From Chrysopilus asiliformis (lineage: Eukaryota > Arthropoda > Insecta > Diptera > Rhagionidae): a stretch of DNA of 64,000 nt. The notes under the pieces were generated by a model. That model did no database searches. It saw only the letters and a list, made by a program, of their open reading frames with translations, and had not been told where the DNA came from. Location: NCBI GenBank assembly GCA_964034945.1, contig OZ035963.1, positions 39,438,361-39,502,360 of the forward strand, given 5' to 3'. A program made the translations under genes and the position numbers. This document shows, in pieces, positions 53,431 through 63,735 of this stretch; within the stretch, counting starts at the first letter, position 1, and each line of letters opens with the position of its first letter.

Positions 53431-53680
53431 GGTCGATCCAGACTACACGATGTACGGGGTACGAGGTTGGCACGTACCCCGAACATCGAGTGTTTGGATG
53501 GGAAATTTGCACATGGTTTCACCTAGTGAGTAAAATCAGAAGCTGTTTGATTATCCTCGTACGTGGTAACCGCGTACACGAATGAGCAAAACCCTGTGCA
53601 GTGTGGATGCAGTTCCATGTACAAGGAAACCAAAAACCTCGTATCTCGTACCCCGTACATCGTGTAGTCTGGGTCGAGCT
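53431..53680 (+). mobile_element. 250 bp MITE with TTAA duplication
   Basis: Inverted ends around AGACTACACGATGTACGGGG and its inverse; TTAA on both sides (53427-53430, 53681-53684). E3a has a single TTAA at the same place (on the opposite strand). TTAA specificity points to piggyBac or Kolobok-type transposases. Confidence 0.88.
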
Positions 53681-53711
53681 TTAAAGACATGTCTGAAAGT
53701 ATGTCTTCATT

Positions 53712-54460
53712 GGGCGTTTTCGTTTTTGGCACCGGAGTCATGACACCGAAGCAATTGCTACCTGTCAAAAATGAAGTCTGCTACCAAGAGTGCTGTCCCC
53801 ATGTTCGAGTATGCCGGAGTGAAGAACTGTCAAAACCTTCATAATGGGAGATCGCCGGTCAATTCTTGGATTAAGTTTTGCTGTTATTCATCAATTATTG
53901 AAAGAATTTGAAGAATATTATGCTGCACAATTGGAAGCTAAAGATATGGAGATTATTTTAATTATATGAGCTTTGCTATTTGGAGAATCTAGTGCCGCAC
54001 AACCTAAGAACAGTGACTTTCTTCGCTCACAGGATTTAATATAAATCAACACAGGCATAATCGAATTTATAGAATTTGAGGGACAGTTCAGTTTTAATCA
54101 AGTCATCTACTATTTCCAAAAAAATATTATATTTTACCATTTAGCCAATTGTTTAGCATGTATCTATCGCTCGTTTTGATTGATAAATAATTACCCGTCG
54201 AGACTTTCACATTTCCTTTCTTCTAACATGATTTTTGTCTGCAAAAAAAAGCTTTAAGATTCAAAATAACGACCGACCGTTTCTTGGTGTCATTTGCTCC
54301 CGTACCAAGACTAGGTCCAGCGGTGCTACCACTAAGAGTCAAAAGAGCTAAACTCGAACAGCCGGTGTCAGAATCATCTGACGCCAAAGTGGCAAATTCG
54401 AACAGTTTTTCTTGGCACTAGGCGTAAGGTGCTAGCACCGTGTCAAAAACGAAAACGCAC
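53712..54460 (+). mobile_element. E4 element, copy b
   Basis: Same termini and length as 9875-10624. ATT at 53709-53711 and 54461-54463; E3a shows the empty site CTTCATTAGTAC on the opposite strand. The short ORF MGDRRSILGL... is again open for about 42 codons. Confidence 0.9.
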
Positions 54461-54467
54461 ATTAGTA

Positions 54468-54812
54468 CTAAATCCGGAAAACAAATGGCGCTGATGGGGT
54501 TTTTTTTCGCGCGCCTACACAGCGACTTAATTTTAACTTCAAGAGCTCCATTTCATCAGATATTGTAGACTGAATATCCTCGTCATCGTCTTCAAGCTCT
54601 GCAAAGTCTGGATCTTCAATAAAAAAGCTTTCATTTTCTCCTAATATAAGTGTATCCCCGCAGATCTCTTCGCAAACAAAATCAATTATGGGGACTTCTT
54701 CCTGATTCGAAGAAGAGGAATTTACATTATAATTGGCCATTGCCTCTGACCGAAGATTAGCGGCGAAAGCAGAAATAATTCGCTTTTCTTGCTTTGTTGA
54801 CAAATTTTTCAT
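54468..54812 (-). CDS. E3-encoded small acidic protein, copy b
   Basis: A 114-codon ORF from an ATG, oriented with E3. It has a basic N-terminus (KNLSTKQEKRIISAFAANLR), a Ser/Asn linker, and an acidic C-terminal half with EEVPIIDFVCEEICGD and FAELEDDDEDIQST, ending in a basic GARKKT stretch. I recognise no family. The same protein is encoded in E3a (59885-60157), where the frame is intact but the N-terminal 20-odd residues are shifted out of frame. In E3b the hAT element at 54839 sits just upstream of the start codon. Two copies staying open over this length, with few amino-acid changes, suggests it is a real element gene or one exon of it, rather than chance. Role unknown. Confidence 0.6.
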   Translation of the reverse strand: MKNLSTKQEKRIISAFAANLRSEAMANYNVNSSSSNQEEVPIIDFVCEEICGDTLILGENESFFIEDPDFAELEDDDEDIQSTISDEMELLKLKLSRCVGARKKTPSAPFVFRI

Positions 54813-54838
54813 AATAGAAAAAAATCAAATGTTACCAA

Positions 54839-55797
54839 TAGGGAATGCAATACCGGAGGAAATCTCTATACCGGTATTTCGGTATTGTAAAATGATAATA
54901 CCGGGATCCCGGTATTAAAACCGGTTTTCAACGAAATTATTTGTGTTAAAACTTCCTTGTTAAATTATTCAGTGAATATTTATTTCAAATTAAACATAAA
55001 AAGTATATTACATAATTCATTATAATTGTATTATAAAATAAACAAACTAAACATGAAATAAAAATTAAATAACATAAAAATCACAATTCATTTAAAAAAA
55101 TTCAAAATTCAATTATTTAAGACGGATTTGCTTCCTTTAAAATGTCCTTTTAAAAAACAGAGAGCGTCCAGAGTTTTGTCATCGAGTCTGCATCGAAATT
55201 TGTTCAAAATTATACCGGTGGCAGAAAAAGCCCTCTCAGATTCAACGCACCCGTATTGTCTTTCTCACCCAAGCGACGCCGTCACCTGAGCGCTCACCCA
55301 ACTTTGAATTTGGTATTGTCTATCTCACTTGGAGCTAGGTGACTGGACACGCGTGCATTGCTTTACAGTTCTATGCGATGATATTAATAGGTAATAGAAA
55401 AATGAATGCTTTGCAATTGCGATACAGAATAAACTTCTAAAACGATTTGTCTCTGGTGTGAAATGGAAATGTCTTCCAAATTAGAAGAAAACCCGTTGGC
55501 TTGCCACAATCTTTTACGCTCTCCTGGCGCAATGTAAGTGTGCAATATACAAATCAATCTAAACGAAAGCATTTTTTTAAAACAACAATACCGATTTTTC
55601 GTCCATCACATGAATGAGTATGCGTTGTCGCCTAGGTGAGAAAGACTTTAATGAGGGATTTAATACCGGAAAAAAATGAATACGGGTGTTTAATTCAATA
55701 CCGAAATACCGGTATTGAATCTTCGAAAACCGGGATTTAATACCGGACAAAAATGACCGGTATCCCGGTTTTCGGGATACCGGTATTGCATTCCCTA
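54839..55797 (+). mobile_element. hAT element, 959 bp
   Basis: Termini TAGGGAATGCAATACCGG and CCGGTATTGCATTCCCTA; perfect 8 bp TSD GTTACCAA (54831-54838, 55798-55805). ACCGGTAT/ATACCGGT motifs are repeated near both ends. No intact transposase. Confidence 0.95.
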
Positions 55798-56128
55798 GTT
55801 ACCAAATATATTTACAAAAAACTTAATACAAAACGTCTTTAATAATTTAGATAAATAAAACGAGAAACACCAAACACTGAATAAAAGAGCCAAAATTAAA
55901 AAATCTCGGGCGGAACGGAATTCTTTTCTGACAGCTACTTTCACAGTCAAAACACAGTTTTATATGCCTACCGCTAGATGTTTTCACGTCGTTGCCCCGA
56001 TTTGTTTTATGTTTCCTTCTAACATATTGTTTTTCGTATGTACTTCTCGTTGAAGACCATCTACAAGTCATGTCTTTAAAGACAGCTTTTTCACTGGGAA
56101 AAATTACATTTTGAAGTTAATGACATAG

Positions 56129-56580
56129 CCTTTACACGCGTCTGTAGAGCTGACACAGTCACTGACACAGTTCCGTGTAAATGCTTACTGGCACTGACAA
56201 GTCTGTACTGACGGACATTTTTGTAGTCAGTACAGACATGCCAGTAATTTGACATTTCAGACTTCTAAGATGGCGGAAAATGAAGAATTTGAGGTAAATC
56301 TATTAAATTATTATGAATTCACTATTTTTAATTCTTTTTTTTACTTTTAGAACTCTCAGACTGGCGAAAGAAGACTAACTAGGAACGAGATAATTAAAAT
56401 AATGAAGCATATGAGCAAAATTCATGTCCCTGAAATAAGAGGGTCTGCAGATGTATTACAAACGAATTCATTTTGAAAATGAACTGGCTGCCAGTTCGCT
56501 AAATGTCTTCTAATTCGTTATCAGTAATTTGACATTTGGAGTCTGTGCTACTGACAGACTTTATAGTCGCGTGTAAAGGC
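56129..56580 (+). mobile_element. MITE with two-exon mini-gene
   Basis: Ends GCCTTTACACGCG and CGCGTGTAAAGGC, with repeated CTGACA/TGTCAG motifs inside. TSD unclear. It encloses the spliced ORF at 56270-56476. Confidence 0.7.
56270..56476 (+). CDS. Spliced mini-gene in a MITE (49 aa)
   Basis: Exon 1 (56270-56293) encodes MAENEEFE and ends at GTAAAT. A 57 bp intron ends TTTTTACTTTTAG. Exon 2 (56351-56476) continues in phase with NSQTGERRLTRNEIIKIMKH, MSKIHVPEIRGSADVLQTNSF and a stop. The protein is charged and could be the N-terminus of a larger transposon-encoded DNA-binding protein cut short by internal deletion. No family is recognised. The short initiating exon next to a donor is a pattern shared with elements at 15.66, 38.66 and perhaps 51.08 kb. 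Confidence 0.5.
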
Positions 56581-58514
56581 CGGGTTAGGAACGACGTGTG
56601 ATTGGCTACCTATTCCTACTTGTTCCGAAAAAATCATTCAGTTTGTAGACACCGTAGCGTGCGCATCTCGAATAGTTTTTACTTATGTGTATTCTCTTTC
56701 TTTATGAAAAAAATTATACCCTTTTATTGTCTTTAAAAATCTCTAATATTTTGAAAATTATTAAGAAATTTAGTTTTTTCCCAGAATCCGAAGAAAATCC
56801 GATAAATTGTCTCTGATGATGATATTACTGAAATAAAAATGGCCCAGTTTCTATTTATTCGACATTTCGGGGTTCAACCTCGTGTGATCAGAAAAGGTTC
56901 AAGCAGGCGGTTCATTTAGCTCGTGTGTAATTACGGTCAATGCGATCACCAGTAGTCCTACTTTGTGTTCGAGAGCCTATTCTATTTTTCTAGCAAGTAA
57001 AAACCAATACATCAACATGGAACCGTGTACAAATGAGGTGGTTTTATTTGTGTGTGTTTTAATTCATTTCGTTTGCTGTTTTCGCCGGAGAAAGGTGTCA
57101 TTTTTTGTAGAATATATGCACTTAGAATTTTCTTTATTTTCCTGTTTTTAGCTGAACGCGTTTTTAATTGTCTTCAAAATCGCGTTGCATATTTTTTTGT
57201 CTATATTAACGAAACACCTAATACACTTCTTCACAGTAAACCAAACAAAGATATCTTCGCTCAGAAAATTTTAGGTTATGTTTTGTTCAGTTGTCATTCT
57301 ATTTGCAACGAGTTACTCGCATCGTGTAAACGAAGCAAACTACTTGCCTCTCTTTACTCGCAGCGAGTTACTCGCTGTGTATAAACCCTGCTTAAGCGCA
57401 AAAAGATTTAAAAGTTTGATTCGCGTTCTTTTTTTGCTCGACCCCAAAATCAAGAATTTATTTTTACTAAACAAATATGTACTTTTTCGTAGAGAAACAT
57501 ATCAAAAAGCATCAATTCGCGTTAAAATTCTTTCAATTGATTAAAGTAAAATCTAACTTTCTCTTTTATTGGCAATTTTTCAAAAAAAAAATATTTAGCA
57601 TTTTACTCATTTTTAAAATGTTATCACTTAATGTTCAGCAATGTCTCATTATTCTTCCAGCGCACTTTTCATAAAAATTGGTAACGCCCGGTTAGTAGTA
57701 TTTGTAGTTATCCTTTATATTTAAAATTTTTGTTTTAGAACCAACGAAGTATATACAATGGAAGTATAATCTCCCATAATACGCTAAGAAATCAAATAGC
57801 GCGAAACACAGCTAGATTCTCTTTCGCACATTTTGACTCTCTTTCAAAATGGATCCCCTGATACCATTACCAACCTTGACGAGTAAATAGGGATGTGTTA
57901 GCAACCTTGTTTAAAGAAATAGGGTGGCCAACTAACTAAATCATCTGTTGATGTTTGAGGATATGTTGAATGGTTCCTGAAATACTCCGCATTCGAAATG
58001 CCAAATATAGCGTACAAAACAAACGTGTTATATATCCATGGACGTATTTAATTTATTCTTTTCAAAAGAAATTAATTAAATCACTAAATTAATTTGGTTT
58101 TGAGCGAATTTTTACTAATTTAATTTTTGTTGTCCTCAGTTTTGTATTTGTACCCATGAAATGAGCAAGCATGTTATATGCAGAGACGCCCAATAAAACA
58201 AATTAAAACGTGTAACTCAATGACTGTATTGTCTGAAGTTATACATTTAAATATTTGTTAGCCTCTCTGTGTTTAATATCCTTTCAACGATTGTATTAAA
58301 TTATCCTGAAAAGTAACCACAAAACCGAATATTTTACAAAAAACCTAATTACAGTTGTAATTATCTTTTTCTAAGTGCTCTTAATATTAAAATTGCACTT
58401 CAAACTTATTATACTTTTCCTTTCGCGAAGCATTCAAATAAATTCGCGCCAAAATACTACCAGATGTCATTCATATAAAACACGAGTTGAGAACAGTGTT
58501 CAAAACTTTATTTT
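56581..58514. other. Region without supported genes
   Basis: Several ORFs of 60-110 codons (56963-57674) are hydrophobic or low-complexity and unrecognised. GCGAGTTACTCGC-type palindromes near 57310-57375 suggest a small degenerate element. Confidence 0.4.
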
Positions 58515-58541
58515 CCCAGTGAACAAAAAATTTCTTATTAA

Positions 58542-58925
58542 TGCTACATTTACACGAATGACAAATTTGTCATTTTTTTCTTGTCATTATGTTAATTCCC
58601 GTGTAAATGGCATAATTTTTGTAATTTTTTCTGTCAGAAAATGTCAATCTCTCATAAAAGAATGAACTTGTCCATTCTTTTATGCCAGATTGTCATTCGT
58701 GCAAACGCAATATTAGTTATGACAACTTTAGTATTCAACGTTTGTCATAACTAATATTGCGTTTGTACGAATGACAATCTGGCATAAAAGAATGGACAAG
58801 TTCATTCTTTTATGAGAGATTGACATTTTCTGACAGAAAAAATTACAAAAATTATGCCATTTACACGGGAATTAACATAATGACAAGAAAAAAATGACAA
58901 ATTTGTCATTCGTGTAAATGTAGCA
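58542..58925. mobile_element. M1 perfect-hairpin MITE, copy b
   Basis: 384 bp palindrome nearly identical to 42455-42837. TAA on both sides (58539-58541, 58926-58928); E1b shows the site with a single TAA. Confidence 0.93.
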
Positions 58926-59496
58926 TAAGGCATTATAAAGGCATTGGGCGCATTCACGAATACTCAACGGTTGAGTAAATCTCGATTAGTTCTCGTGAAT
59001 GCCTCGATACATTAAACAGCTGATATCTGTCAATCTTGTCATAGACAAATGGAGGGAAAATTTGTTGTGTGAAAATTGTTAGTTGGAATTATGGAAAACC
59101 ACTGGTTTTTGGAGTTTTTAGCTGAAGATGATGTTACCACAAACATTGCAACAGATTCCTGATTTAGTGCAAACATTTTTATTTGCGCATGAAATATTTA
59201 AAGGCCGTGAATCGGTGAAAGTGCGGAATGAAAAATTTCTTCAAACGATTGGAAATATTTCCATCTCTTGTAAACTAATAAAATGCAACTTATCAGTTTG
59301 TAATCTGTGATGCACCTCCGGAGTTTCGAAAATATTATATTCCATATCATTTAATTTGTAAATTTGATCCAGAAAAGCCACTCTGTTTTTTCAAATATTT
59401 TGTTTTTCGAAAAAACGCCAGTTGTTATCTGTCAAAATACTCAATCCATCGGTTGCGCAGAAATTTTTCGATACAAAAAATGGCGTCCGATCAGTG

Positions 59497-60302
59497 CCCA
59501 GTGAAAAAGTTGTCTTTAAAGACAAGACTTGTAGATGGTCTTCAACGAGAAGTACATAAGAAAATCAATATGTTAGAAGGAAACATCAAACAAAACGACG
59601 TGAAAACATCTAGCGGTAGGCATATAAAACTCTGGCAAAGTGTTTGACTGTGAAAGTAGCTGTCAGAAAAGAATTCCGTTCCGCCCGAGGTTTTTTAATT
59701 TTGGCTTTTTTATTCAGTGTTTGGTGTTTCTCGTTTTATTTATCTAAATTATTAAAGACGTTTTGTATTAAGTTTTTGTAAATATATTTGGTGATATTTG
59801 ATTTTTTTCTATTATGGATAATTTTCAAAAAGGCAACAAAAGCGAATTATTTCTGCTATTGCCGCTAATCTTCGGTCAGAGGCAATGGCCAATTATAATG
59901 TAAATTCCTCTTCTTCGAATCAGGAAGAAGTCCCCATAATTGATTTTGTTTGCGAAGAGATCTGCGGGGATACACTTATATTAGGAGAAAATGAAAGCTT
60001 TTTTATTGAAGACCCAGACTTTGCAGAGCTTGAAGACGATGACGAGGATATTCAGTCTACAATATCTAATGAAATGGAGCTCTTGAAGTTAAAATTAGGT
60101 CGCTGTGTGGGCGCTCGAAAAAAAACACCATCAGAGCCATCTGTTTTCCGGATTTAGTACTAATGAAGACATACGTTCAGACAGTTCTTTAAGATAGACA
60201 TAGACATGCTCTGTGCGTTGGTCTTGCGAGTGTCTTTACTTTGTCTTCAAGACTGGTATTGAAGACGTCTTTAAAGACGTCTTGAAGACACCTTTCACTG
60301 GG
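59497..60302 (+). mobile_element. E3 element, copy a, uninterrupted (806 bp)
   Basis: Ends CCCAGTGAAAAAGTTGTC and GAAGACACCTTTCACTGGG. TG flanks (59495-59496, 60303-60304). The E2 short copy has GATCAGTGGTTATG where this copy has GATCAGTG...TGGTTATG, a direct demonstration of a 2 bp duplication. AAAGACGTCTT/GAAGAC motifs are repeated subterminally. Confidence 0.92.
59885..60157 (+). CDS. E3-encoded small acidic protein, copy a
   Basis: A 90-codon ORF, MANYNVNSSSSNQEEVPIID... to ...SVFRI, matching residues 25-114 of the ORF at 54468-54812 with a handful of substitutions (for example Asp to Asn in ISxEMELL and Ser to Gly before RCVGARKK). Upstream, the remainder of the longer form (TKQEKRIISAI-like) is present but out of frame because of a small deletion. 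Unknown family; acidic centre and basic C-terminal tail. See copy b. Confidence 0.55.
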   Translation: MANYNVNSSSSNQEEVPIIDFVCEEICGDTLILGENESFFIEDPDFAELEDDDEDIQSTISNEMELLKLKLGRCVGARKKTPSEPSVFRI

Positions 60303-60757
60303 TGGTTATGATGAGTAAATCTCTCAACCGTTGAGTACCGTGAATGCGCCCATTATCTTAATGCATTATCTTTACCTTATTGTTGCCTTATTTTTGTATA
60401 GGCCATTTCCGCGTATATAAGGCCTTACTACTAAGGCAACATTAATAGTAGATGTTTTTTTTTCCGGTGATGGCGCTGATTGCTTAGATGGTAAAAGTTT
60501 CTTTATTAAAATGGCCTTTAAGCCTTAATCTATTACTTTTTCTATAAAAATATTTACAGAGTCGTTTAAATTCTCCTGCCAGCCAACACAAAACTTCAAC
60601 AAAAAATAACTTTTGACACATAAATTTTAGTTCACTTTTCCAACACACGCATAAAAAGGCGCGTTTGTCCTGAGATTTTAATTTGGAGGCTTTTATATTA
60701 TTTGTCTCATGTCTTAAATACACCTTAGCGATAATGCCTTAATCATTTTTCACTGGG

Positions 60758-61244
60758 TTGTTTTGTCGTTCTTTTCGCTCTTAAAAGTTTCGCTCCCAAC
60801 GACAAGAACGCTTGCTGCGTTTTCCGACTCCCGTTTTCAAGAACGAAAATGATTTTCAAACGCAATCGTTCTGTAAAGAGAGAAATTTTCAGCTCCGCTG
60901 TACTGTTGCTAGGAGTCGGATCGAGCTATGCACATTTTTCGTTCTCCCTCCCAAGTTAAAAACGAAATGATTTCTATTTAAGTTTTCGCTCCTTGTTCAA
61001 AGCGATTTATGGGTCTCGCATAAAAATGAATTAAAGCCTTGAGCGATGGCTTTTGGTTACGATGAACGTAGTAATTTCACCACGAGTCAAAACAATTGCA
61101 TCAGTTAAATGGTTGATTAACGAAACAAATTTCCCATCCCGTGTTTTTTTATTTTATTTTTTTTAGACGACCAGCAAAAGTAGATGTGTTTAGAAAAAAT
61201 CGCCCGTTTAAAATGTAGGCTACTCAAGGCAAGTTGTACCAGCC
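60758..61244. other. Region without supported genes
   Basis: GTTCTT(T)TCGCTC and AAGAACG motifs recur at 60770-61000 in both orientations, suggesting an old small element whose ends I cannot define. E1a is inserted next to it. Confidence 0.4.
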
Positions 61245-62608
61245 CATTGCCTCCTATAACACAAGGCCGCAATGGGATTCGTACTTAATCCCGGAATTAA
61301 CAAAATCACGGAAATTTAAAATCCCGGAAAATACGAAATCCCGGAAAACAAAATCCCGGAAAACAAAATCCCGGAAAACAAAATCCCGGAAAACAAAATC
61401 CCGGAAAACAAGATCCCGGAAATTAAACCTCCAAAAAAAAAATCCCGGACATTTTAAATAACCTAAAAAATGAAAAAAGAAATTGATTATTAAAGTTTTT
61501 CCGTTTTTAGCGTTACCCAGAACCACGACGAGGACGCAACGGGTTGTAGGTTCCATTTTTTGTTATATATTTTTTTTTAGTTTTTTAATTTTATATTTTT
61601 TTTTGTTTTTTTTTTTATATAATTTTTTTACGATTTTATAATTTTTTTACGATTTTATAATTTTTTATTTTTTTTTGTTTTTTTTTTTTATTATAATAGT
61701 TATGGTGGACTTATCGATTTCGAATTGGAGTCTTATGTAGGTTTTATATTATGTAGGTTTTAGTGCTATAAACTAATCAAAAGACTGACAGGGATAAAAG
61801 CCAGATATATATTTTTCAATTATAAGAAATATCTGTTGCTAATGTTTATTCATTAAATTTATGTTCTTTTATTTAGGTAATCAAAATCCCGAATTAGCAG
61901 GGCAATTTCTGGTGTTAAAATCGCGGCGATTTTAACACCAAAAATTGCCCTGCTAATTCGGGATTTTGATTTCCGGGATTTTGAATTCCGGGATTTTGAT
62001 TTCCGGGATTTTGAATTCCGGGATTTTGATTCCGGGATTTTGATTTCCGGGATTTTGTTTTCTGGGATTTCGTACCCAACCCGGCCGCAATATCTCAAAG
62101 ATCTTTATTATGACGTCACATCAGTGGTAAAGCTTTTTTGGATGTTCCTATGCAATTCAAATGGGGACAAATGAAAATTCGATTTTATTGGCTCATATCT
62201 CGGAAACTATTAATGCGACAACAAATTCACTTACGCACTATTATGCTCAATGTAATTATCTGTCGTTTGGTTCATGTCCCAATCATGTCGAATATGTATC
62301 AATTACATTATTTGCGAAAACCCAAATCTATATGATTTTAGATGGAGCGTAGGAGTGGAGAGTGACGTGAAGAGAAAACGAAAAATCACACCTTTGTTAA
62401 GATTTTGTTCGATAACTTTTTTCCTGTTGGCCTTTGGTAACTAAGACATATGACTGAAAGCAAAAATGTCGAATATTCTATAGGAAAGTGAAAACAGTTT
62501 TTCCGGCAAAGGAATAGTTTCCGAGATATAAGCCAATAAAGTCGATTTTTTTCGACTTTATGTGACGTCACTTTTAGATATTGCGGTTTTGTGTTATAGG
62601 AGGCAATG
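61245..62608. mobile_element. Foldback-type element hosting a second foldback
   Basis: TIRs CATTGCCTCCTATAACACAA and its inverse at 62589-62608, continuing to GCCGCAATATCT. The flanks share ACCAGCC (61238-61244, 62609-62615). Internal sequences around GAAACTATTAATGC / CGGAAACTAT also occur inverted. The interior is split at GGCCGCAAT by the element at 61274-62082. Confidence 0.82.
61274..62082. mobile_element. Minisatellite-armed Foldback element
   Basis: The left arm consists of tandem AAATCCCGGAAAACA units (61300-61450) and the right arm of GGGATTTTGATTTCC units (61925-62075), inverted relative to each other. A T-rich stretch (61555-61700) lies between. The ends GGGATTCGTAC and GTACCCAACCC are flanked by a 9 bp TSD GGCCGCAAT (61265-61273, 62083-62091). 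Tandem-repeat arms plus a 9 bp TSD are the hallmark of Drosophila-type Foldback elements. Confidence 0.85.
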
Positions 62609-62627
62609 ACCAGCCTTATTCCTAAAA

Positions 62628-63168
62628 CATAACAAAAGCTATAATTGCCAATCTGGCAATTATTGAAAACCCGTATGGTGATTTAATTGAACGGCGTATC
62701 AAAATTTCATTTGAATTCAAATTTTCCAATAAGATTTTTTTAAAACTTGTTCCAATCGGATTTTGATGTATCGGAGTTTTATGTAGAATCATATCCTAAA
62801 TAACTTTTGTTCTTGCACTTTTTTGATAGGATGCACAGTTTTTGAGATATTCACAAAAAACGATTTCGTTCGTATGGGGGGTACCCCCCCTAATGGTCCA
62901 TTTTTGCCCATTAACGAACTTAGCCTCGCATTTAACGAAAAACGGATCTGGGCAAAATTTCAAGTCTCTAGCTCAATCCATGCGCCCGCAATCCGCGCCA
63001 CAGACAGACAGACGGACAGACAGACGGACGGCATGCAAAAATTAATTATTTTTATCATTCTAAACACACTGGTGTAATTCATTTTTGTGTGTGATGACGG
63101 GATCTTGGCGTTACAAACGGTAAGGCAAAGTTAATATACCCTTTGGTTTCACCATACGGGTATAAAAA
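62628..63168 (+). mobile_element. R2 repeat, copy g
   Basis: Left block CATAACAAAAGCTATAATTG at 62628; GGGGGGTACCCCCCC near 62876; CAGA/CGGA tract at 63001-63028; right end CACCATACGGGTATAAAA at 63168. Uninterrupted, so a good reference for the family. Confidence 0.85.
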
Positions 63169-63369
63169 ATATCTTTTTTTTATACAATCAACCTAAAAAG
63201 TCCGGTTGCTTTTAAGGTATGACTTAACCAAATAATCATAACAACAAAATCATAACAAAAAAATCATTTATTTAAAAGAATAGATAAATTATTATATGCC
63301 GAATATTTTTATAAAACAAATAATAATGGAACACAAATTCATAAGGTGACAAATAAAATCATGAATTAA

Positions 63370-63735
63370 TTATATAAAGTAGGTAATGAAAAAAATTAAT
63401 AGGTTTTTTTCATATTCAAATTCCCCATTGAATTTTATTGTCAAGATGTCTTCGACGCAATCAGATGACATTCGATTCCGTTGTTCTGATAACAGCATTT
63501 TTAATGCTGAAAAACACCGTCCTACACTGGCTTGACTAGCGGGCGTGACATAGACTATCCTTGCTAATCGGCTAAGCACAGGATATTCATTTTCTATTAC
63601 TACCCAATAATTTAAAAGGTTAGCACTTAAGTCCAATCTTCTTGGGCTGTATGATTCTATTTCTTTGAGAGCTATTGCATATTGTCCCTGAATATTGTAG
63701 TTGTTGCTTGGATTATGTTCTTCGCTTAATGCCAT
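63370..63735 (-). pseudogene. hAT transposase C-terminal dimerisation region
   Basis: The frame contains NYWVVIENEYPVLSRLARIV, TPASQASVGRCFSALKMLLS and RNRMSSDCVEDILTIKF, matching the C-terminal hAT dimerisation motif: the W-x(6-9)-YP-x-L-x-x-x-A segment, the S-x-x-x-x-R-x-FS element and the R-x-R-L/M-x-x-x-x-V-E-x-x-L tail. Only about 120 aa remain of a protein normally above 500 aa. The upstream part would lie at higher coordinates but is interrupted at 63736 by an E1 copy that runs off the window. The in-frame ATG at 63735 is probably not the real start. The catalytic domain is not in the window. Confidence 0.88.

Larger units (their letters stand above)
53323..56098 (-). mobile_element. 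E3 element, copy b, with three nested insertions
   Basis: Termini CCCAGTGAAAGGTGTCTTC and GACAGCTTTTTCACTGGG, AA flanks (53321-53322, 56099-56100). Compared with the uninterrupted copy at 59497-60302 it contains three extra segments: a TTAA element (53431-53680), E4 (53712-54460) and a hAT element (54839-55797). Each has a TSD matching an empty site in E3a or an exact duplication. Confidence 0.9.
58946..60351 (+). mobile_element. E2 element, long copy (Harbinger-like)
   Basis: Ends GGGCGCATTCACG and CGTGAATGCGCCC, ATT at 58943-58945 and 60352-60354, with a single ATT in the E1b empty site. Motifs CAACGGTTGAGTAAATCTC and GAGTAAATCTCTCAACCGTTG lie near the two ends. A frame from ATG 59091 (MENHWFLEFLAEDDVTTNIA) could be an old exon. 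E3a is nested within. Confidence 0.88.
58515..60757 (-). mobile_element. E1 element, copy a, hosting a four-element nest
   Basis: Termini CCCAGTGAACAAAAAAT and ATTTTTCACTGGG, TT flanks (58513-58514, 60758-60759). Compared with E1b (52845-53294) it is interrupted by M1 (58542-58925) and E2 (58946-60351); E2 itself contains E3a (59497-60302). All breakpoints are explained by TSDs seen singly in E1b or E2s. Confidence 0.9.

Noticed and set aside
57052..57674. Hydrophobic ORFs near 57 kb suggesting membrane proteins
   Set aside because: T-rich DNA gives Phe/Leu/Ile runs; no conserved motif and overlapping frames are equally open.
61237..61460. CRISPR-like regularly spaced repeats
   Set aside because: The units are contiguous without unique spacers and the genome is clearly eukaryotic.
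61234..61556. ORFs of KSRKT / FRDFV repeats on both strands
   Set aside because: Translation of the AAATCCCGGAAAACA minisatellite arm of the Foldback element.
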